Shown here piece after piece: positions 1 to 11,103 of a stretch of 64,000 nt of DNA. Under the pieces are notes generated by a model. That model did not search any database. It saw nothing but the letters and a program-made list of their open reading frames with translations, and was not told the origin of the DNA. Origin of the DNA: Sistotremastrum niveocremeum HHB9708 (lineage: Eukaryota; Basidiomycota; Agaricomycetes; Sistotremastrales; Sistotremastraceae); NCBI GenBank assembly GCA_001630475.1, contig KV419413.1, forward strand, positions 102,552-166,551. Direction: 5' to 3'. Both the position numbers and the translations under genes were made by a program. The first letter of the stretch is position 1. Each line of letters opens with the position of its first letter.

Positions 1-1114
1 AGGAACGATGGGAGGTTGTGATTCAACTTGGTCTCGCGCTCGTTTTTCTCGATGCGTGTGCGTCCTCTCCCCTCCCCTGACTTCCTTATGCTAACATCCC
101 ACTAGTCATTCGATCTTCTCGAATGCGTATGTTTCCTTCCTCATCTTTCGCCGAGCTGGGGTTGAGGGAACATAATCTTAGACCCGAGGACGAGGACGAA
201 TGAAGGACCGAATGTTACTCCATTATCGACGTTCCTATACGCATTTCTAGGTTGTCTTCTCGGTTCGTCTTCTTCCTCTATCTCTTTGATGAAGGGATGG
301 ATGATTGATATTGATGGGAGTAGAAACTGTCGCGTTTCATGGAGGAATTATGGCTGCTTCCTACCTCGTCCTTTTCCTCCCTCTCTCTCTTCCTTTTACC
401 TCCCGTTCCCTCCCTCATCCTCCCTCCTCAAACCCTTCGAACTTGAAATCCTCAAAGCCCGATCAACCGACAAAATACGTAGCAGACATGCGTTCTCTAC
501 TCCGGTACGTCCTCTTTCCCTCAATGATAGTTCGATTCATTGACGATGAATAACAGACCATACCACATCCCACTAACACTCCTCTACTCCTCCCTCCCCA
601 AACTATTCCTTCTCTTCCTCCTCACAATCTGGCCTTCCACTCCCTCCTCCCTCCCCGCCTCATCCACCTCTTCCATCTCCTCACCGACGGGAATACCTAG
701 GTCGAGCTGGTATCCCCCGCCCCCTAATCCGATCGGTACGATACTCGATCTGTTAACGGAGGAGAAGCTCGATCGGGAGTGGGTTGTTCGGAATGTATTG
801 GGTGGGATGGCTGTGGGCTTTGGATTACGAGGTACGTCCCTTCCTCCCCTCTTCTCCACGTCCTCTCTTCTCCCGACCCTCTCTCTCTTCGCTCTCGGTC
901 GCTCGCTCGTGTATCGATTTGGTGCTGACTAAGTGTAGTGGTACTCGATTGTCATTCCCTCCTAATGATGCTCATAATCCTCGTCGGATGGAGCGTCAAA
1001 ACGCTCTTCGCGAGTCTAGTCAGCTCGTGGATTCAACCTGTTTCATTGAGAGGACTCGGTGGAGCTGGTGGGGAGGGCAATGGGGATGTGTGGTTGGCTT
1101 ATTCGATTCCTTGA
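1..1114 (+). CDS. ARV1: ARV1-like lipid/sterol transport protein, 3' part
   Basis: The gene runs off the left edge, so the start and the N-terminal zinc-ribbon expected of ARV1 are not visible. Proposed exons are 1-55, 106-126, 189-262, 324-504, 557-831 and 939-1114, all with GT-AG borders. The joined frame gives several hydrophobic segments, including ETVAFHGGIMAASYLVL, LFLLFLLTIW, and a last block LDREWVVRNVLGGMAVGFGL followed by LLMMLIILVGWSVKTL. This helix order and the ETxAFH and VRNVLGG motifs match the C-terminal membrane part of fungal ARV1, an ER/Golgi protein needed for sterol distribution and GPI-anchor synthesis. The 21-nt exon and the acceptor at 188 are the least certain points. 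The call rests on remembered family features; the membrane character is seen directly. Confidence 0.62.
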
Positions 1115-2931
1115 GGTTGATATTACGAGTACGTTCATGGACGTTTTAAGGCGGTACGTTCATGAATAGCTGGCGCTGGAGCAGTAATTCACATTATCTA
1201 TCGATCTCAGTTTCACATCCCACCATCTTGCCTTCAATACATCTTCTCTCGACACGCCCCGCTCGTCGCGAATCCTCGTTCATGCCGTTCATCGAACTTC
1301 ATCCTCAAGCCTCGAGAAAATTCCAAGACATCTATACCGGGGTCACCGCGTCAACGCGCCAACTCTCCTTTGCGTTCAAGTTCGTCAACCTGATCCTCAA
1401 CCAATCGAAACCATTCATCATGAGATTTGAACGCGCATCGGCGTGAAACGCATACATGCATATGCATTATACGGGCAACGTTTCCATCTCAAAAGTACGA
1501 CATTGCAGACTCGGAGTGAGAACTGTTCGCCGTGGACTCGCCAATTTCAGCAGCACTCGACTGACCCCAAGCATTTTTAAACGGCAAGAACGAATCGGAC
1601 TGCACGTCGGCCGAGCCCAAAGATGGAGTTGCAAGATTCGCCAGCCTCGACATGAGGACGAGCGCTCGAGCGCCAGTTTTCTCAGTGATGACGCGAGGTG
1701 AGGAAATGATGGGGAGCGGATTAATATTGCTGGCTTGGCTTGGAGGGAGGGACAAGTGTGGACGAGTAGTAGTGGTTGTGGATATGAGGGAATGTGGCTC
1801 TGACTAGTCGACTGCTTTGGCGTTCTGTCCAAAGATGGCAAGACCCATGCGATGTTGAAGGATCGACTGGACTAGACTCGACACCTGCTCTTGGTTTTCA
1901 CCTCCGTTGTGGCCGGAGTACTGATGATGACGATGACTTGAAAGCACAAGGGGAGACTTTGCATTGAGCACGACTCGAGTAGAACGGGAAGAAGGATGAC
2001 GCGGAAGCGAATTCAATCACCGACGATGCCACAGATCGACACTTGATCAATCAAACCTGACTAAGGATCTAAGACCATGTATGGCCTCACAATGTACACG
2101 CTCAGCTCAGCGGACGAAACCCATCAAAGGCACGCATATCAATGAGACAGAATCGGAGTGAGGACAAGTGAAACTAGTGAAAAGTCGAATGCTCGGCTCA
2201 AGTTCTTCCCGATCCCCCGCTCACTCTCGAATTCAGCTGTGTCTGTCAATCACTCACTCGCGATCCTCATTTTTGCCTCTCATCCACTACTTCCTGCATC
2301 AGGCCGTCTGCTCGTCGATACTCCTCCGCAAATCGAGAACCACTTGACCGGACGCCTTAAACCCAAGCCGTAGAATGAGAACAATCTCCACTGTTCGCCC
2401 CCTATCATCCGAAGCACTGAGATGAGCGGGATTGCATGAGGCCCTTTCAAGTCGAGTATATCGAGTGGAAGGAATTCTGGGAGGATGGTATTATGAGAGA
2501 CTGGGCTCGGCAGAGGTAAGCCTGCCCTCTGCTAACAGTTACGCAACTGACGCTGCTTACTCACAAGATATCATCATCAAGGAATTGATCAAGCCAATCG
2601 CACATCTCCCGCCACCAAGTCCTCCGAAAACAGAAAGGTCGAGCCGAATTCACGAGCTCACAAACCCGCCCCCCGCCCCTCGCCTCGCAGAGCTCCGCAA
2701 TCTATCATGATTAGAGAGCCGAGCATTGAAGCCGTTGCCTTCTTCGAATTCGAGAACCGATTTCACCCTCTCGCGCTATTGTAGTTGCCGCTGCAGCTGC
2801 TGTTGCTCGACTGTCGCTCGCCTCAATATAGCGCTCGTTCCGAAATCCCATATGCCCAGGATATCAAGGCACTCTCTTCCATTCATCACTTCACCAGACC
2901 CTCAGGCATATATACGAAGACACAAGGATAA
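1115..2931. other. Intergenic stretch, no supported gene
   Basis: Only short open frames on both strands are present. The most protein-like is a minus-strand frame at 2016-1804 (70 codons, ending VQSILQHRMGLAIFGQNAK-like), which could be a last exon of an unrecognised gene, but no convincing upstream exon chain was found. No repeat structure or RNA gene was recognised. Confidence 0.4.
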
Positions 2932-4946
2932 TCATAAGGCAACTTGGATACTATAATCCTTCGAAATCTTGACCTCCTTCAGTGGAACGCCAAGCCGTTT
3001 CCTCAAATCAAGAAATTGACAGACTCGGTCCATGTCAGGGTTGATTCCCGTACAATCGATGCTCGTCAATAAGGGGCATAGTATCTCCGGACTTTCAAGA
3101 GCCTTGAGAAATGCGGGAAAGTCAACTCGTGACGTTGTGATGCGTATGTGAGTGAGGGATGAAGAGGAATGTAGGAAGGCGGTGAGGTGATCCATGGGAG
3201 GAAGTGGATCTAGACAGAGTGCTAGAGTGGAGAGATTGTTGGACTGCTCGGCCAGTCTGGAAAATGAGACTTCTTCGCGCCAGGATAGGCCAGGGGTGGT
3301 CGATTCAGGAAGGCTGTAAGTGATCTTCATTTGACGCCCTAATTTTGATCGCAGAGCAAACTGATAACCATCCTCATCGTTCACAACCTCCATCTCATGT
3401 GCCCACGATATTTGGGCTTTGAGGAGTTCTTCAAATACTCCCTCTGCGGGCAAAGGTTCATTACCGTGAGTGATTTTTAATGAGAAAGAGGCCACAACCG
3501 GCATTTGCAGTTTTGTGAGAAAATCGTTGGCCGCAGAGAGATAGAGTGTGCCGATCTCGGCGCTCTTCAGCTTGTTAGCGGAGACAGCGACACAGGTGCC
3601 TGTATCTTCCACTTCCTTTGGGTCAGAATCAATTGTGCACTGCTCGAGGTTAGGAAACTTTGAAAGGAGGTTCGAAATTTGGCTTGGGGAGTCGATCCAG
3701 AAAGTAGAATCATAAACAAGTCTTGTGACAGACTCGGCGGATACGAGGGGCATGAAAGGCAGATACCCGGCGAAACGGAATTCTTGAAGTCTTGGTGTAT
3801 TCATGGCAATAAGTGATTTATCGCTCTGTTCGAAGTAATCGGTATCTTCGATCACTATGTCGAGCAACGTGAGCGAAGGCAATTCTGTTTGGTCAAAGGT
3901 ATCTTCCAGAAATCGGGTCAATATCCAGGCCCTGCCGGTCCCAGTCTTCCAGATGATCTTCAGTTGGCCAATTCGAGGAATGACTCGACGAAGAGGAGCG
4001 CGCAAGTGATCATCGATTGCAGCGTCGCCCTCGTCCTCCTCGTCCTCGTCCTCCGGTATCTGGGTGTTTGAAACATTGACGTTTAGGGGTGAGTTTCCAC
4101 TGCGATGGAGGAAGATATCGAAGAACTCTGGAGTTAAGGGAAGTGAGATGTCGACCCATAAAGATGGAGCGTTGATGGCCACATTTCTCCACTTTGAACA
4201 GCTGTTCCAGATGTTAGTATAGTAATGTCATTTCCAACGGAAAGGAACCCACAGAGTGAAAGCTGGGGGGATCTGAATGGCGGAAAAAGAATGGTCCTGC
4301 AATCGGTCAAAGTCGCAGTACTGGAGGATCTCCAAGATCACGTCGTCTGTGAGACGGCCTATGGGGGTGCGCCTGTTGCGCTGTTGCTTTAGAAGGCTAG
4401 CGGTTGTCATGAGTCTTGTCTGGATTTGATCGACCGCTGCATCATTAAACGAAATCAGCATTGATCTCATAACTTGGGCTTACTTACCTCGCTCAGCGGC
4501 ATCTAACTCATCGTTAGGAAGGTCAGGATTTTCAACGAGGTGTGGTTCGCTACCAGAGGCGGTCAGATAGAATGACAAAGGATAGATAGGCGGTCTCACA
4601 TCTTGTCCTCTATCATGGTCTCGAGTTCCGAACATAACTCAGACAGATTGGGTTGGGTTTGCGGCTCTGTTATGCTCTCTGGTGACATTGGACGTTTTGG
4701 ATCATACTGAGCGCTGTCTGAAGTATGACGCTCATCGACGGTGTGTTCACTGGCACCATCGGAATCAAAGTCGAGTCTTCGACGTTTTGTGCTTTGTCGG
4801 CGCCGCATACGCCGCATAGAAGATGGTCGAGGGATCTCTAGATCAGACTCATCGGAATCCGAGCTAATATGGACCATTTTCTCTGATGACGGCCTTTTGA
4901 TGGTGAGCTTGAGTCCAATTCTGGCGGAAGCAGGCCTGGGGCCCAT
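2932..4946 (-). CDS. F-box-like/LRR protein A with long basic-acidic N-terminus
   Basis: Four exons (4946-4600, 4549-4488, 4436-4253, 4201-2932) join in frame to 620 aa. Exon 3 holds the first half of an F-box (TPIGRLTDDVILEIL, about residue 165); exon 4 opens with CSKWRNVAINAPSLW, the second half. The rest is leucine-rich with irregular repeats and ends in the family block (ICPLLTSIDCTG). F-box proteins normally link substrates to Skp1-Cul1 ubiquitin ligases; that role is inferred from the fold only. Unlike its paralogues, exon 1 adds about 90 residues with a run of acidic serines (SSDSDESDLE) and a basic cluster (RRRQSTKRRRL) that looks like a nuclear localisation signal. The first in-frame ATG is at 4946; an open frame continues a little upstream, so an extra 5' exon is possible. 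It is divergent from copy B. Confidence 0.72.
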
Positions 4947-5406
4947 CTCAGGCGAGAACTGGTAAGAGAAGGCGTCCGTTGCGTAGGACAAACGATGAGG
5001 ACGATAATATGACTATGACGGCGGTTCAGCCGAACTGCGAGAACGACACAGACACTGGATTATGACCAGAAATTAACACTCGAAGGGACAAGGAGTTGAT
5101 GCCTTGGTTGGTGCGTTGGGCGGAGCCAGATCTAGAACAGCCGATCAACATTGAGCGGAATTGCTTTGTTTAGAATCGGATCTCGGAATCGGGCCCTCGA
5201 CTTTCTTCACCGAGTGTTTCTCTCATAGGGGTGAACTTATTTTAATCTTTCTGGCAAGCAATGCCCTTTTTTGGAAAATATTCACGAAGTCGATTCCGTC
5301 AAAGAGGTTTCCAAACTTGTCACTAGTACTACTGTTTACGAAAAAGGAAAATCACAACGCACTATTTGTGCCTGTTTGGCTTTTCCCATTGCTGCTGCCG
5401 ATCGCG
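4947..5406. promoter_or_regulatory. Shared divergent promoter region of F-box copies A and B
   Basis: This 460 bp gap lies between the start codons of two divergently transcribed F-box genes. No clear TATA box or repeated motif was recognised; the assignment is by position only. Confidence 0.35.
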
Positions 5407-7193
5407 ATGAGCCATAGAGGCACTTTCAGCTATAGAGGCATTCCTGACGTGTCTGAACTGTCCACCGTCTGTAATGAGTTGGAATCGGGAGTGGCTCATG
5501 GACTGTGAGTTATCATGATCATCGAGGGCGACGTTGTTCGTCTGATGCCTAACAGTCAGAGGGTACTCGTGGATCCCTTTGCATCCGGAGCGAGTATCCG
5601 CAATACTCGAGAGAGTGAGAACAGCATCATACTCTCTCATATTTTCTAAGAATTTGGTTCTCAATGAGACCTTTCGTTGCAGTTCTACATGAATTAGAAC
5701 AAAGGCTCGCTCGCTCAAGTCAGTTTCTAAAGCAGCGGCAGAACATGTGTACACCGATAGGAAGATTATCGGACGAAATTATTCTGGAAATTCTGAATTA
5801 TTGCGAGAGACATCACCTCCTTGGCCGTTACAGTGCGGAAGGAATTAGTTTTCCTCCGGCATACTCCCTGTCAGTCTCCCAAGGTCTGGCCCGAAATCGC
5901 GTTGAAATTGACAGATACAACAGATGCTCTAAGTGGAGAAATATAGCCATCCATTCACCAATTCTGTGGTCCCGAATGTCTTTCCCCATCCCCCAACTTA
6001 TCTTCGACTTGTTCATGAGTCGCAATGGAAGCATGCTTTTGTCTGTCTTAATTGACATAAATGAGACGACGGCGCAGAATAGGGCCTTATTTACCCTAGG
6101 ATCATCTCTCCGTCTCATTCTTTCCCGAATCTCTCGACTCAGGATACAATGGGACCCGGACCCGGACTCTGTCATCCCCGCCGAACACTCTTTGAATGTC
6201 TTCCTGGCGAAGCAGATAAGAGAACAAGAATTCAAAGCCCTCAAGACTCTTGTAATTGAGTCCAGCACATATTTCGATGAGCCTATCGTAAGGTTGAACG
6301 CGCCAAGGCTCCATACTCTCTATTTTGAGGGCTTCGCTTGTTCCGTCCCGTCTTTCTTTGAGAACACTATCCTTGAATTGCGTCTCTGGGGATCTCAGAT
6401 TGATCCAGATGAAGCGCTCAATGTTCTCTTGGAACTCCCTCGTCTGAAGATTTGCTCGATGGTCACTTGGCCAAACGATCAGCCTGTTCCAAGGCCTCGC
6501 AGGCCGGTCTTGCTTGAGAGGTTGGAGGAACTCCACCTGTTGGCATTCAATGTCGACCAGGTGGATTTTATAGTCAAACATCTTGACATTCCGAGGCCAG
6601 CCTTACTTCGTTTCGAGACTATGCCGAATTCCGATGAACCATCGTTAGCGTTTGAGGACTTCATTGGGCCATTCATATTGCAGTCTGACGAACACCACAT
6701 CTCCCTCGTAGAACGCGACGTCATTCATCGTTTGGTTTCCAGGTCTGGTCGTCAGATTATCGTAACGCGTGGATCACCGTATGACATCGTTCCACTCCAA
6801 AAACTTGCCCAGTATTCAAGTAACTTGTCTCTTATCGATCTTCACACACCTATCCTCGCTTCGGTTACCGAACTACTTCACATTATCAGTGAATGGTCGA
6901 GTTTAGTCCACCTTGGGATACACACCGAGGGCGAAGATTTCGAACGGCTTCTTGAGGCTTTCGAAACTTCCCCGAACGTCCCCTGTCCTCTTCTCGAGAG
7001 CCTGGATTGCACAGGGACAAGTTTCGATGCGGAGCGAATGGGCCGATTTCTCAGAGTGCGAAAAGATGAAAATGTGCCTCTTCGGAAGTTGGAATTCACG
7101 GCAGTCTTGGTGCAATGGCCGGAAACAGAGCTTGATGTGCATGCGTTTTCTGATATTGTGGGGCTTATTCATGAAGTTGCTTCGCTACATTAG
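5407..7193 (+). CDS. F-box-like/LRR protein B
   Basis: Four exons (5407-5504, 5556-5614, 5683-5869, 5924-7193) give 537 aa and sum to a whole number of codons. Exon 1 starts MSHRGTF and carries VSELSTVCNELE, the family N-terminal motif. Exon 3 carries CTPIGRLSDEIILEIL, and exon 4 starts CSKWRNIAIHSPILW, so the F-box is split by the last intron as in all paralogues. The C-terminal block reads CPLLESLDCTGTSF followed by RMGRFLRVRK. Predicted role: substrate receptor of an SCF ubiquitin ligase; substrate unknown. The last intron (5870-5923) is 54 nt, a multiple of three, and has no stop codon in frame, so retention would insert 18 residues into the F-box. Start codon chosen because it is the only ATG upstream of the conserved motif. 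Confidence 0.78.
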
Positions 7194-8375
7194 ATTTGGC
7201 TTTGTATAGAATATTGAGGTCGTAGATACCTGCAAGTGCGACTTATGCGCATCTATGGATATAGAAAGGACAGAGACACAAGGCACAATAAATAAAATAT
7301 GATTAACAATAATAAACTCACTTATCTCCACCCATCCCTTGGTCTACTCTTCACATAATGCGGCTGATCCACAGGATTGACTTGTATAAGCCCTTCGACT
7401 ATGTCTTCCAATCCGAAGATTTCGCTTATATCGATACGGTCCCATGTCCCAAATACACCGAGTCGTACCACACTACTCTCGGTGAGATGACCAACTTGCG
7501 TAAACCCTTGCGTCACAATGACTTCTCTCATCTTCACTCCTTTGTCTTTCCTGAATAATAAAAACTGCTTCATTCGAGCCATATCAATTATGGTTCCTGA
7601 GCAATCTAATCTCTCCAACCTCGGGCAGATGATCTCGTCTTCAACTCGACTTCTGCCTTCATCTTGAGGTGAGCGCACAGACACTGGTCTGTTCTCGAGA
7701 GCGCTGAGAACTTTCTCGACCTCGGGCTCCTGAATGGTCACTTTAAGACACGTAAGAAGCTTCCAGGATGATAGGGCACGTCGCAGTGAAGGTAGCGAAG
7801 GCAGTTCGAAGGAATCAATGGAGAGGGATATAAGATTCGCCGAGTATGATGCGATGACAGGGAGCGAGAGGGAGGTCAGGGGAGTGGACGTGTGGTCGTC
7901 CGCTAGATATCCGACCCTCACTATCCCATCTTTGATGACAGAGTCTGGCCCATTGGATACCAAATCAGAGGTTAATGACGAGGTTTTCGGGAAGAGCCTG
8001 AATAGAAGTCCGTCTCGTTTGTGGTCTGGAAAAATCATAAGTCTCTCGGCACTCGCGAGCCAAGGACTCAAAAATCTTTCGAAGGGCCCAGTCACATCTG
8101 GATCTGTATCGGAAGGAGGTGGCGCGGGGGAACTATGGAGAACTCCAAGCGATAGATTCGCAGATCGTGGAATAATGAGTTGAGCAAGAAACGCATTCAT
8201 GCCCTCCACATCATACAGCCCGATGCTCATCTTTTTGAGGTTCTTCAAGGAAATCACGGGACGAGGTGGGGAGATAGTTTGATGGTCCTCGGATTCATGG
8301 TCTATGATGACGATATTTTCAATCAGAGGAAACTCGGCCAGAATATCGATGAGCATCTCGAGTGGGACATAGGAC

Positions 8376-8825
8376 TGTTGAGTGTAGTGTAGACAGTAGG
8401 AAAAATAATAAAGAGAGTCTTGATCACACGAGAAGCAATTAGGGGTGAAATAATGCGATGAATTTCGAGGGGCTTAAGGCCTCCTTTTAAGCATCTAGTG
8501 TAGGCTAAATTATTCTACTTCGCATTAAGAGATCTAGAGAAGTTTTCGAGAAGATTAAGATGAAACTAGGGTAATGGCCGCCAAGAGCCCGAGTCCACAT
8601 GAACAGAATATTAGGGATAAGATAGGAATCGAATGGAGCATATGGGAAATAGGAGAAAAAGAGTCTAAACGGTCTAGACGACCTAAAAATGTCCTTGAGA
8701 CATCGCAAAGAAGCATGGGAAGAAAGAATAAGAAGAGAAGAAAATAAACTCGCCATGCGAGTGGCGTGCATGAAACCGATCATGCCTTCGATCTCCGAGT
8801 CTCGACCTCACATCCAAATCCAACA
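8376..8825 (-). repeat. Copia LTR (3' LTR on the element strand)
   Basis: This is a 450 bp direct repeat, same sequence as 10654-11103 by eye, with TG...CA ends. It contains a short frame of 92 codons that is not a gene. Confidence 0.93.
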
Positions 8826-8848
8826 CACCCCCTCGAGACGAGGATTCC

Positions 8849-10405
8849 TCAAGCAAGGATGGCGAGAGATGCAACTGCCGTGATATGTGCCCTCAGCACA
8901 TAGAGTGATCCGTACGCAACTCCGATTGCGATGTCAGAGCTGTCTGGTCCAAAGAATCTGACTTTTCCGTCGACGAAAGTGGTTCCATAGCCGAGCCGAT
9001 CGAGCGTGCGGATAGAGATGAGATTTCCCGCACATTTGGGAGCATAGTAGACATCGCTGAGCTCGATGTCATGACTCCCTCCTTCCCAATGAAACGTTGC
9101 TTGAATTGATCCTTTGCCGAGAGCGTCGAACGACCCATGATCTGCAGTCTTGAACGCCCGAGGTGCTCCAAAGCTCGTGTACGTGCTGAACATCGAGATA
9201 TCCGTGCAAATCGGATGCGTAGCCCCAGAATCAACAACCCAGAGTGAATTCGTAGTGGCACTGCCAGATGCGGCGAGAGCAGCCAGATCGGGCATGTCCA
9301 AACATGCCATCCATGCGACCCGAGCATTGGCTAGATTGAGGCCCGATGTCTTGGCTCCCGATGCCGAGCCGGCTGCCTGGATGGAGTTAAGCGAGTTCCG
9401 AGATTGAACTTCTGCGGCAACTCCGGCGCTAGCATTAGCCGATCCGACAGGGTTCGAGGGGCTAGCCGAGCTTCCGGTTTCACCAACTCCGCCACTTCTT
9501 TGTTGACGCGAGCCCTGTCCCTCAGCCCCTCCTCCTGGTGCCCAACAATTTGCTGCAATGTGTCCGTTTCGTTTGCAGTTGTGACAGATGATGCCAGGGT
9601 TTCTCAAGGTGCGTCCTCGTTGAGCATTGTATCCGTTCGACTGATGGATCGGCTGGTTGTTCGGAGGACCCTGTACACCGGTTTGTTGGATGTATTCGTT
9701 CGTGGATGGCTGCCGTTGGGTGTAAAGGATGTGCGATGCGTTGTTCTGCATGAATATTCCTTCGGCAATGAGTGATTCTTCTTCCGCCATGAGCTTATCC
9801 GTCACTTTCTCAGGATCATTGTCTCCCCTGCAGTTCTGGACTATGCCTCTCCAGGACGAAGGAAGATATCGGATGAGACGATTCGAATGTTGTACGTCAT
9901 CAATATTTTCTCCCATATTGATTAACTTGTAACGCAGATGATTGAGTTTGTCGATGTGCTCTCTCATCGAGGTTCCTTCGATGTAGATCAGGTTGTCATA
10001 AGAATGACGGACGGCCTGAATCTTGTCGGCGTTTCTGGACTCGTAGTGATTGATGAGAGCGTTCCAGATGCCAGGTGCCTTCTTCTTTCCGTAAAGAATT
10101 GACGACTTCTCATCCGAGACACAGTGAATGATCTGCGCCTCTGCAGCATCATTCTTGTCGTCCCAGATAGCCCATTCGATAGACGATTTATCAGAGGGCT
10201 CTAACTCTTCTCCAGAGGTGAGGTTTGCGAGACCTCGGTCCTTCAACGTGGAAACCATATTCCACTTCCAGGTCACCCAATTGTCATCGGTGAGCTTCGT
10301 TATTTGCCTAAACTTGTGTACATGATGTTTCGGCGTTTTCAGGTATCCCGGCATCTCCGTCAGGGGATCCGGTTGCTTCGATCCAGAGGAAGATGTATCC
10401 GACAT
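8849..10405 (-). CDS. Copia GAG-protease polyprotein
   Basis: A single uninterrupted frame of 518 aa starts with MSDTSSSGSK. Residues about 30-240 form a UBN2/Gag-like capsid region. A CCHC zinc knuckle (CHNCKRNGHIAANC) sits at about 274-287, and the aspartic protease signature WVVDSGATHPIC has its catalytic DSG at 392-394. The protein ends shortly after the GSLYVL segment where, in complete Copia elements, the frame goes on into the integrase zinc finger; here it meets a stop just before the polypurine tract. It would package RNA and process itself but cannot reverse-transcribe or integrate. It is intact, consistent with recent activity. Confidence 0.92.
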   Translation of the reverse strand: MSDTSSSGSKQPDPLTEMPGYLKTPKHHVHKFRQITKLTDDNWVTWKWNMVSTLKDRGLANLTSGEELEPSDKSSIEWAIWDDKNDAAEAQIIHCVSDEKSSILYGKKKAPGIWNALINHYESRNADKIQAVRHSYDNLIYIEGTSMREHIDKLNHLRYKLINMGENIDDVQHSNRLIRYLPSSWRGIVQNCRGDNDPEKVTDKLMAEEESLIAEGIFMQNNASHILYTQRQPSTNEYIQQTGVQGPPNNQPIHQSNGYNAQRGRTLRNPGIICHNCKRNGHIAANCWAPGGGAEGQGSRQQRSGGVGETGSSASPSNPVGSANASAGVAAEVQSRNSLNSIQAAGSASGAKTSGLNLANARVAWMACLDMPDLAALAASGSATTNSLWVVDSGATHPICTDISMFSTYTSFGAPRAFKTADHGSFDALGKGSIQATFHWEGGSHDIELSDVYYAPKCAGNLISIRTLDRLGYGTTFVDGKVRFFGPDSSDIAIGVAYGSLYVLRAHITAVASLAILA

Positions 10406-10653
10406 CGTTCCGAGAAGACTTTAGAAGGCTTGAGACGACAGGCGGCAGCTGCAGTGGCGCGTCGGTTTTGCTTGAAGAAGACGAAGCAAGTCTAGTCCGG
10501 CCGAGACTATTTTGATGACTGTTCGCGGGATACTCAGCGTAAGTATCGTATAGTTTCGTCAACGATCAACGCTGACTTTTGGTGAGATCGATAGGGGTGA
10601 TCTCTTTTTGCTACTGTCTGGTTTGTGGTTCCGAGACAGTGGTGCTGATAACG

Positions 10654-11103
10654 TGTTGAGTGTAGTGTAGACAGTAGGAAAAATAATAAAGAGAGTCTTG
10701 ATCACACGAGAAGCAATTAGGGGTGAAATAATGCGATGAATTTCGAGGGGCTTAAGGCCTCCTTTTAAGCATCTAGTGTAGGCTAAATTATTCTACTTCG
10801 CATTAAGAGATCTAGAGAAGTTTTCGAGAAGATTAAGATGAAACTAGGGTAATGGCCGCCAAGAGCCCGAGTCCACATGAACAGAATATTAGGGATAAGA
10901 TAGGAATCGAATGGAGCATATGGGAAATAGGAGAAAAAGAGTCTAAACGGTCTAGACGACCTAAAAATGTCCTTGAGACATCGCAAAGAAGCATGGGAAG
11001 AAAGAATAAGAAGAGAAGAAAATAAACTCGCCATGCGAGTGGCGTGCATGAAACCGATCATGCCTTCGATCTCCGAGTCTCGACCTCACATCCAAATCCA
11101 ACA
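10654..11103 (-). repeat. Copia LTR (5' LTR on the element strand)
   Basis: Second 450 bp LTR, apparently identical to 8376-8825. Its outer edge is followed by the AGGAC target duplication at 11104-11108, inside the broken F-box gene C. Confidence 0.93.

Larger units (their letters stand above)
8376..11103 (-). mobile_element. Ty1/Copia-type LTR retrotransposon, GAG-protease only
   Basis: The 2728 bp element has 450 bp LTRs (8376-8825, 10654-11103) that begin TGTTG and end CAACA and look identical base for base. It is flanked by 5 bp target duplications AGGAC (8371-8375, 11104-11108). It is transcribed on the minus strand: next to the 5' LTR is a TTATCAGCAC stretch that may be the primer-binding site, and next to the 3' LTR is a GAGGGGGTG polypurine tract. 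Only one open frame (GAG plus protease) is present; integrase, reverse transcriptase and RNase H are missing, so it is non-autonomous and must have been mobilised in trans. Identical LTRs and a clean target site imply a very recent insertion. Confidence 0.93.

Noticed and set aside
5828-6581. Antisense frames inside F-box copy B
   Set aside because: They are shadows of a clearly conserved coding exon on the other strand.
8505-8783. A 92-codon frame, repeated at 10783-11061, as a duplicated gene
   Set aside because: Both copies lie wholly inside the two identical LTRs and follow from their duplication; no motif.
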